Part shown: positions 7,988 to 13,803 of the stretch, one piece after another
Numbering within the stretch: the stretch's first letter is position 1
Layout of the letters: the number at the start of each line of letters is the position of its first letter
Assembly (NCBI GenBank): GCA_002396885.1
Contig: DGXY01000066.1
Span: forward strand, 22,504-52,156
From: Akkermansiaceae bacterium UBA5020
Lineage (GTDB): Bacteria; Verrucomicrobiota; Verrucomicrobiia; Verrucomicrobiales; DEV007
Length of the DNA stretch: 29,653 nt
Direction: 5' to 3'
Program-made: the position numbers and the translations under genes
Notes under the pieces: model-generated
Database searches by the model: none
Seen by the model: the letters and a program-made list of their open reading frames with translations, nothing else
Told to the model about the DNA's origin: nothing

Positions 7988-9115
7988 TTAGCTCAGAGTC
8001 TCCGATGGCAGGTGTTTGATGGCACCCCCTTCCATCGCGCTTTGATGCGCGAGGATGCCGGTGCAGGTCCAGTTGGCGCTTTGCTTCGCATTTGGAAACG
8101 CCTGTCGTTTCTCCAGCAGGGCCATGGCGAATTCGTGCGCGAGGTGCGGATGGCTGCCGCCGTGCCCGGCTCCCTGGGTAAAGCTCAGGTGGGTGTGTTC
8201 ATCGGAATCATAGACACCCTTGGTGGTGTAACGCCGGATGCTCTCCGGCAGTCGTTCGGTGAAGTCGGGGGACGTGACCTTTTCGGGAATCTCGGGCTCA
8301 GGCTTCTTCGCGGTGTGGATGACGAGCGGTTCGTGTTCGATGAGCGGCCACTCGACGGATTTCTTCGAGCCGTAGATGTCGATGCTTTCGCGATACTGCC
8401 GCGCGGTATCAAAGAGGCTGCGGATGACGCGCGCGCTGAGATCCGAGTTGCGGATTTTGATATGCGCGGTCTCGACCGCGAACGGTGAGCCGTAGTTCCC
8501 GATCAGTTCCTCGCGGATCGTGCCGCTGCCGAAGCAACTCACGTATTCCGCATCGCCGCCCGCGAGCCCGAGGGCTGGCCCGACGCAATGCGTGGCGTAG
8601 TGCATCGGCGGCAGGCCTGGCCAGTAATTCGGCCAGCCATCCATGTCCTGCTGATGGCTCGCCTGCACGTATTGGATTTTGCCCAGCTCGCCCGAGTCGC
8701 GCAGTTGCTTCATGAAGAGGTATTCGCGCGCATACACCACCGTCTCCATCATCATGTAGGTAAGACCGGTCTCCTCGGTGAGGCGGATAATATCCAGGCA
8801 TTCCTCCACGGTAGTCGCCATCGGCACCGTGCAGGCGACATGCTTGCCCGCTTTGAGCGCGGCGATGGATTGCTCGCCATGATTCGGGATGGGCGAATTG
8901 ATATGCACCGCATCGACGTTCGGATCCTTGAGCAAATCCTCGTAGCTGGTGTAGCGCTTCTCCACGCCCCAGTAGTCGCCGCACTCCTTGAGCTTGTCGG
9001 CATTCCGCTGGCAGATGGCGTAACAGTTCGTGTGCGGATGCTTCTGCCAGAGCGGGATGAACTCAGCACCGAAGCCGAGGCCGATGGCGGCGATGTTGAA
9101 CTTGCGTGTGCTCAT
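7988..9115 (-). CDS. Gfo/Idh/MocA family oxidoreductase with atypical active-site motif
   Basis: This is a 375-residue protein without an export signal, so it is cytoplasmic and the only such enzyme of the operon. The N-terminal NAD(P) Rossmann domain has GLGFGAEF at 12-19, and HINSPIPNHGEQSIAALKAG at 71-90 follows the usual family pattern. The next element, normally EKP with the catalytic lysine, reads ACTVPMATT (94-102), so lysine is absent. The C-terminal half carries MHYATHCVGPALGL. Family members oxidise or epimerise sugars and inositols; the altered motif suggests a divergent clade with a different chemistry or substrate. It lies 78 bp downstream of the dehydrogenase-ThuA gene and 6 bp upstream of the sulfatase. 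Family assignment is firm; the reaction is open. Confidence 0.88.
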   Translation of the reverse strand: MSTRKFNIAAIGLGFGAEFIPLWQKHPHTNCYAICQRNADKLKECGDYWGVEKRYTSYEDLLKDPNVDAVHINSPIPNHGEQSIAALKAGKHVACTVPMATTVEECLDIIRLTEETGLTYMMMETVVYAREYLFMKQLRDSGELGKIQYVQASHQQDMDGWPNYWPGLPPMHYATHCVGPALGLAGGDAEYVSCFGSGTIREELIGNYGSPFAVETAHIKIRNSDLSARVIRSLFDTARQYRESIDIYGSKKSVEWPLIEHEPLVIHTAKKPEPEIPEKVTSPDFTERLPESIRRYTTKGVYDSDEHTHLSFTQGAGHGGSHPHLAHEFAMALLEKRQAFPNAKQSANWTCTGILAHQSAMEGGAIKHLPSETLS

Positions 9116-9193
9116 CGTTGGATGGGGTGAGTTTTTTGGGAGGGTGAGGTGAACGACGACTACTTCAGGCCTGATGATGGAACCTCATGGGAG

Positions 9194-12100
9194 CTATTTT
9201 CCGCCCACCCATTTCACGGCGTTGGTGAGCAGCGTCTTGAAGGCGGGATTGCCGTGGGCTTCGGCGGCGTGGCCGAGGGTGATGCAGGCGATGCGAGCTT
9301 TTGCGTCCTTCACGATCCATACGCTGGGATGCGCCTTGCCTTTGTCGGGGGCGTTCTCGGCGAGGATTTCCACCTCGGCACCGGGGTCGATCTCGGCGTG
9401 GTAGTTCTCGTCCTTGATCTGGAAAGTCGCGGGCACGTCCTTCATGAGCGGGTGCGTGGAGGGTTTCAACGTCACGGTGAACTCTCCATTGCCGTGGCTC
9501 TTCGCGCCGCCGCCGACAAAGCGCTGATTGAAGCTACTGTTGAGAGCCCAGCCGGTGCGCCAGGTGCCAGCGTGCAGCACGACGACGCCTTTGCCTGCAT
9601 CAGCGAAACGCTTGAGTGCTTCGTGGAAGGCACGCTGGCCAAATTGTCCGTGGTTCCCGCTGAACACGAGCACGTCGGCCTGCGGCAGCAACGCGAGAGC
9701 CTCGTCGAGGTTTGGCGTGGCTGCTGTGTCGATGCCGCCGGAGGCGCGGAGGATCTCCGCATCAGCACGGAGGAAGTATTTCGGGAAATCGTGCGATCCT
9801 CCAGCACCGACGAGCAAGACGCGCAAGGTGTTCGCAGGTTTTGGCTCGGCAAACTTCTGGCCCATCGGCGCAGTCGTCTTCGGGTCGTCGGGCGACAATG
9901 GCGGATTTGCGACCGGAGTCACGGCTGGCACGGTCGCGGGCGGGCGTGCCGCAGTCGGACGTGCGGTGGGTGCGCCCAACTCGGCGGTGATCGCGACAGT
10001 CGTTGGCGCGACTCTGTTGCCTGGACTTTCGAGGACGACTTTTTCCAACACAGCGGCGTGCGCCACCGGTACGGCGAAGGTGCGCACCTGATGGTCTTTG
10101 ACGATGCCTTCCGCAAACTGCGAGCCGGGGGTCTCGATGCGCCGATTGTAGTCCACGAACTCGCGTCCGGCGCGGAGATCGGCGATCTGTTTCGCGCCGC
10201 CGGCGAAGTGCAGGGTGGCGGTCATCGCGGGTGTGTTGGCACCCGGCCCGCCGCCCCAACCTGCCACGCCGCCGAGGAAGTGCAGGCGCGAGACTTTTGC
10301 TCCTATGAGTATCTCCACGCGTTGCGGCATGGTGCGTGCGAACGACTTGTCCGGGCCACCGCCGAGCACGATCACGTTTTTCCCGTTCGCAGTCTTCGCG
10401 GGATCAGCGATTTCATAAGGCACTCCATTCGCCGTGACTCGGCCGAACTTCACAAAAGGCAGCGAGGCATTGGTGGCCTTTTCCGAGACATAGATCCCTT
10501 TGCGTGTGTCGGCGGTGAAGGCAGCGGTGAGATCGAGTGTGCGGAAGTCTTTGCCCAATTCCGCGACCGGGACGACGACGCCACCCTCGCCGACGGTGGT
10601 CGCTGGCTGAGTTTTGGAGAGAGCGATGAGTTCATCGTGCGTCCAGGGTATCTTGCGCTCGGTGATGTCCTTGCGCACGCGGGCGATGTCGGTAGCGAGC
10701 GCGGGAGTTTTCCATTTGTGCCAGCGTTCCCCGATGAAATTGAGCACGCTGGCGATCTGCTCGTCGTTATAAACGGCCTCGAGCGGCAGCATGACGCCCT
10801 CGCCATAGCTGGTGCCGCGGATCGGCCCCGTCTGGCCCTTCAGCACGATGCGGGCGAGGATGTTCACGTTGCCGTTCTTCTTAAACCAAGCGGAATCGGT
10901 GAAGGCGGGCGCGAGGAACTTGTCGCCTGCTTTCACGCCCTTGCCATCGGGTCCGTGGCAAGTGGTGCAGAGCGTCTCGTAGATGACGCGGCCTTGTTGT
11001 GCGGAGGCGGTGAGAGCGCCTTGCTGGCTGTCGCGCCTCTGCTGGTCGAGTAGAGCAGTGATGATGGCAACAGGCTTGGCGGTGAGTTCTGCGGGCATCT
11101 CTCCGCCAGCGGCCCGATGAGCGAGGAGAATCTGGACGCGGACCTGTGCGTCCGATTCTCCAATCATGGCTGCGAGTGCCTGTGTGATCTCCGCGTCTTT
11201 GGCGATGAGCAGAGGTTCGGCGAGCTGCACCGCCGCGCGGCGCACGCGGGCATTTTCATGCTTCATCGCTGCGATGACGATTCCTTTCGGCAGTGCATCC
11301 AGGCCGCGCAGCGCCCACATCGCGTGAATGCGCGCGTTCGCATCGGCATGGCTCTCAGCCATCGCGGTGAGTGCTGGAAGGGCGGACTTGTCCGCGCGGG
11401 AAACGATCAGCTTTTGCGCTGTGTCACGCCACCAGCCGTTCGCATGCGCCAGATGAGCGACGAGCTGCGTGGACGTCTCATCCAACATGCGCGGTTGCGG
11501 CCCGGGCGGCTTGCCATCCGGCACCAGACGGTAGATGCGGCCATGCCGCACCACCTCGATCATGCCCCATTTTTTGACGCGATGATACCGGGCGACCCAG
11601 TCCTTAGGCTTGTCCGTGTCCTTGGTGGGGAACCAAGCCTTCTCCTGGATGATGCCGCGATACATGTCCGAAAAGACCAGCGAGCCATCCGGCGCGGTCT
11701 CGCTCCACACGGGGCGGAAATACGCGTCCGTGCTGCGGATGAACTCGCTCTTCGGAAACGCATTGTCCGCCACGCCGAGGCCGTCTTTCCAATCAATGCG
11801 GCTCATGCGCAGCAAGCGTCCCACAGGCTCGCAGGTCACGAACCGACCGTAAAACTCCGGCATCAAATGACTGCGCAGCACGGTCTGGCCGCAGCAGGAG
11901 GAGAACTCCTGGAGAATGCGCTGCTCTTCCGAGTTGTATTTGCCGGTGGACTGGTCCCACACCTTGCACGAGGCATAGGGAATGCGGTAGCCCTCAGCGT
12001 GCTCGTTCACTTTCAGAATGGGATAGCCAGCGGGAAGCTGAAACCCGACCGCCGGATTTGCACCGCCTGCACGCGTGCCGACCAGACGCCCGTCATCGTC

Positions 12101-12763
12101 GCGTGCGAGGCCCCACTGGCTGATGCGGGTGACGGAATGCCTGCCCTCAATGAGCTTACCGCCCTCATAGCGAAAGCGGTAGTCGTTCGTGCAGATCGTG
12201 TTGTCGAGATTCCACAGCAGGCCCGAGTTTTGATGCTCGATGTTGCCATTGTTTTCATCACCCTCGTAGGCGAGTTCACGACGGTCCGCGACACCGTCTT
12301 TGTCATCATCAAAGTAAGCGAACACCGAGTTCGATCCCGAGAAGTTCACCAGCACGCGGTCCTGCATCGGCAGCACCGTCCGTGGCAGGATCACCTTGTC
12401 GATGAACACCGTGCGCTTGTCCATGATGCCGTCGCCGTCGGTATCCACGAGCTTCACAACGCGGCTCACAGGATCGAGCTGATTCGTCCCATGCTCATCC
12501 TGCATGTAAGTGCGCCACTCGCAGACATACAACGCGCCATTGCCATCAAAGGCAAAGCTCGCCGGCTCCTCGACCATCGGCTCGCTGGCAATGCACTCCA
12601 GGCGATAGCCCTTCGGCACCTCGATGGTCTTGATGGCCTCGGCGGGCGGCAGAGGCGGGAACTTCGTGTCGGGATCCCAGCCTTGTTCCTTGTCAGCAGC
12701 GAGGACATTAAGAGCTGTGAGAGACAGGACAGTAAGGAGCGGAATGAGATGGGTGGCTTTCAT
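9194..12763 (-). CDS. Secreted PVC-type dehydrogenase - HEAT - cytochrome c - ThuA fusion
   Basis: This is a 1189-residue protein with signal peptide MKATHLIPLLTVLSLTALNV. Residues ~30-415 are a PVC-type membrane-bound dehydrogenase propeller (YRLECIASEPMVEEPASFAF, GRIYRLVPDG). HEAT-like repeats span ~430-560. A cytochrome c domain carries LCTTCHGPDGKG with haem ligands C599, C602, H603 and a likely axial Met at 658. Residues ~740-930 form a beta-rich NPCBM-like domain. A Pro/Ala-rich linker leads to a ThuA (trehalose utilisation) domain at ~978-1189 (RVLLVGAGGSHDFPKYF, LVFSGNHGQFG, VVLHAGTW). The likely role is periplasmic sugar oxidation passing electrons to its own haem. It is the first gene of the operon and diverges from the PAS-AraC regulator. 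ATG at 12763 is the first usable start; a relic of another signal peptide lies in frame just upstream. Confidence 0.9.
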   Translation of the reverse strand: MKATHLIPLLTVLSLTALNVLAADKEQGWDPDTKFPPLPPAEAIKTIEVPKGYRLECIASEPMVEEPASFAFDGNGALYVCEWRTYMQDEHGTNQLDPVSRVVKLVDTDGDGIMDKRTVFIDKVILPRTVLPMQDRVLVNFSGSNSVFAYFDDDKDGVADRRELAYEGDENNGNIEHQNSGLLWNLDNTICTNDYRFRYEGGKLIEGRHSVTRISQWGLARDDDGRLVGTRAGGANPAVGFQLPAGYPILKVNEHAEGYRIPYASCKVWDQSTGKYNSEEQRILQEFSSCCGQTVLRSHLMPEFYGRFVTCEPVGRLLRMSRIDWKDGLGVADNAFPKSEFIRSTDAYFRPVWSETAPDGSLVFSDMYRGIIQEKAWFPTKDTDKPKDWVARYHRVKKWGMIEVVRHGRIYRLVPDGKPPGPQPRMLDETSTQLVAHLAHANGWWRDTAQKLIVSRADKSALPALTAMAESHADANARIHAMWALRGLDALPKGIVIAAMKHENARVRRAAVQLAEPLLIAKDAEITQALAAMIGESDAQVRVQILLAHRAAGGEMPAELTAKPVAIITALLDQQRRDSQQGALTASAQQGRVIYETLCTTCHGPDGKGVKAGDKFLAPAFTDSAWFKKNGNVNILARIVLKGQTGPIRGTSYGEGVMLPLEAVYNDEQIASVLNFIGERWHKWKTPALATDIARVRKDITERKIPWTHDELIALSKTQPATTVGEGGVVVPVAELGKDFRTLDLTAAFTADTRKGIYVSEKATNASLPFVKFGRVTANGVPYEIADPAKTANGKNVIVLGGGPDKSFARTMPQRVEILIGAKVSRLHFLGGVAGWGGGPGANTPAMTATLHFAGGAKQIADLRAGREFVDYNRRIETPGSQFAEGIVKDHQVRTFAVPVAHAAVLEKVVLESPGNRVAPTTVAITAELGAPTARPTAARPPATVPAVTPVANPPLSPDDPKTTAPMGQKFAEPKPANTLRVLLVGAGGSHDFPKYFLRADAEILRASGGIDTAATPNLDEALALLPQADVLVFSGNHGQFGQRAFHEALKRFADAGKGVVVLHAGTWRTGWALNSSFNQRFVGGGAKSHGNGEFTVTLKPSTHPLMKDVPATFQIKDENYHAEIDPGAEVEILAENAPDKGKAHPSVWIVKDAKARIACITLGHAAEAHGNPAFKTLLTNAVKWVGGK

Positions 12764-12773
12764 GAGTAACGCG

Positions 12774-13017
12774 AGGAAGGAGAAGAAATGGCGATATTTA
12801 ATACAAACAGTAAAACGCCCTTCCCTTCAAAAATACATGGCCTAGATCTGCCAAAAGTTGTTATCATCCTGCCATGTCTCTCAAGTCCATCCAAAGCGCC
12901 TTTTTTGCCAGCATGACCGATCCGCAGGCGTTCCGGCTGATGTTTGATCAGCAGCCCGACGTTTTCTTCTTTGTGAAGGATCGCGAAAGCCGCCTCATTG
13001 CTGCCAGCGAGCCGATG
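12774..13017. repeat. Duplicated divergent regulator-promoter block, copy 2
   Basis: This block aligns gaplessly with 2557-2800 (offset 10217). Here it joins an intact regulator to the dehydrogenase-ThuA gene. The base triplet aligned with the ATG of the left-hand gene (2585) is ATT at 12802, yet the following codons still read KYRHFFSFLALL before the actual ATG at 12763. This shows that the copy once began a different signal peptide. Confidence 0.85.
12848..12874 (+). promoter_or_regulatory. Candidate AraC operator: CTGCCA direct repeat, 21 bp apart (copy 2)
   Basis: CTGCCA lies at 12848-12853 and 12869-12874, the second overlapping the regulator's start codon. A TATCAT hexamer at 12862-12867 sits between them, only 6 bp before the ATG. 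Both copies of the block keep this exact spacing while flanking bases have drifted, which favours function. It could serve autoregulation and control of the divergent operon. No experiment or search supports it yet. Confidence 0.5.
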
Positions 13018-13614
13018 TGGACCCGACTGGGTCTCGAAGGGGAAGCCGATGTCATTGGCCGACTCGACGAAGACTTCTACCCTGAGCAAGCCGCCAAGTC
13101 TTACCGAGCCGATGACGCCCTCGTCTTCCGCACGGGCAAACCGTTGATCAATCGCCTCGAAGTCTGGTATGACGAACAGCGCACGCTGACATGGTTCCTC
13201 ACCACCAAGGTTCCGCTGCGTGGCAAGAACGGGAAGATCATTGGTCTCATGGGCCTCACCCGACGCGATGAAGGCCGCAGCCGTCACCAGTCCAGCAGCG
13301 AAGTCACCCTCATCGTCAGCCACATCCAGAAGAACACGGGACGCATCCTCAGCACCGCCGAACTCGCCCGCGAATGCGGGCTCTCCGAGCGCACCCTGTA
13401 TCGCAAGATCCACCAAGCCCTCGGCGTCACACCCTATGAACTCATGCTCCGCATCCGCATCGAGTCCGCCGCCGAAGCCCTCATCCAAACCACCGACAAA
13501 GTCATCGACATTGCCCAAGCCCACGCCTTCTGCGACCAAAGTGCTTTCACCCAGCACTTCCGAAAACGCATCGGCCTGACGCCGAAGCAGTTTCGGATGA
13601 GGCATCAGGGGTAG
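12874..13614 (+). CDS. PAS-domain AraC family transcriptional regulator
   Basis: This 246-residue cytoplasmic protein has a PAS-like sensor at ~24-132 (DVFFFVKDRESRLIAASEPM, GRLDEDFYP, TTKVPLRGKNGKIIGLMGL). A linker of about 10 residues leads to an AraC-type DNA-binding domain with two helix-turn-helix units: 161-181 (TAELARECGLSERTLYRKIH) and 210-231 (VIDIAQAHAFCDQSAFTQHF), ending GLTPKQFRMRH. The ligand is unknown. It is transcribed divergently from the sulfatase/dehydrogenase operon, so it is the likely local activator, and a truncated copy sits beside the paralogous gene at the left edge. The ATG at 12874 overlaps a candidate operator half-site and is only 6 bp from a -10-like hexamer, so the mRNA may be leaderless. 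Confidence 0.92.
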   Translation: MSLKSIQSAFFASMTDPQAFRLMFDQQPDVFFFVKDRESRLIAASEPMWTRLGLEGEADVIGRLDEDFYPEQAAKSYRADDALVFRTGKPLINRLEVWYDEQRTLTWFLTTKVPLRGKNGKIIGLMGLTRRDEGRSRHQSSSEVTLIVSHIQKNTGRILSTAELARECGLSERTLYRKIHQALGVTPYELMLRIRIESAAEALIQTTDKVIDIAQAHAFCDQSAFTQHFRKRIGLTPKQFRMRHQG

Positions 13615-13803
13615 CCTCAATCATCACTGGGTGGAACTCCATTGCCGAACCGCTGATCTCGGTTGATCGAGCAGCACTTGGTTGGGCTCAGAGTCCGGTG
13701 GTTCAATCCTCGTCGGGCAGTTGCAGCCGCCTTTGATCTTGCCGATGGATGATTTCGGCAACATTTTTTGGCACTCTCCGCTCCGGTGGCGGGAATAAGA
13801 TTG

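Noticed and set aside
9116..9193. 78 bp gap between the dehydrogenase-ThuA and Gfo/Idh genes, examined for a promoter or terminator
   Set aside because: No hairpin with a T-run and no convincing -35/-10 pair; probably just intra-operon spacing.
9149..11053. 634-codon plus-strand frame, and another at 11117-12769, opposite the dehydrogenase-ThuA gene
   Set aside because: The minus-strand frame has haem, propeller and ThuA motifs; these plus-strand frames are its antisense.
12760..13620. 286-codon minus-strand frame opposite the PAS-AraC regulator
   Set aside because: The plus strand encodes clear PAS and HTH motifs, and the minus frame is its mirror.
13700..13760. GGTTCAATCC in the 13615-13803 gap looked like a tRNA T-arm
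   Set aside because: No matching acceptor, D or anticodon arm could be built around it.
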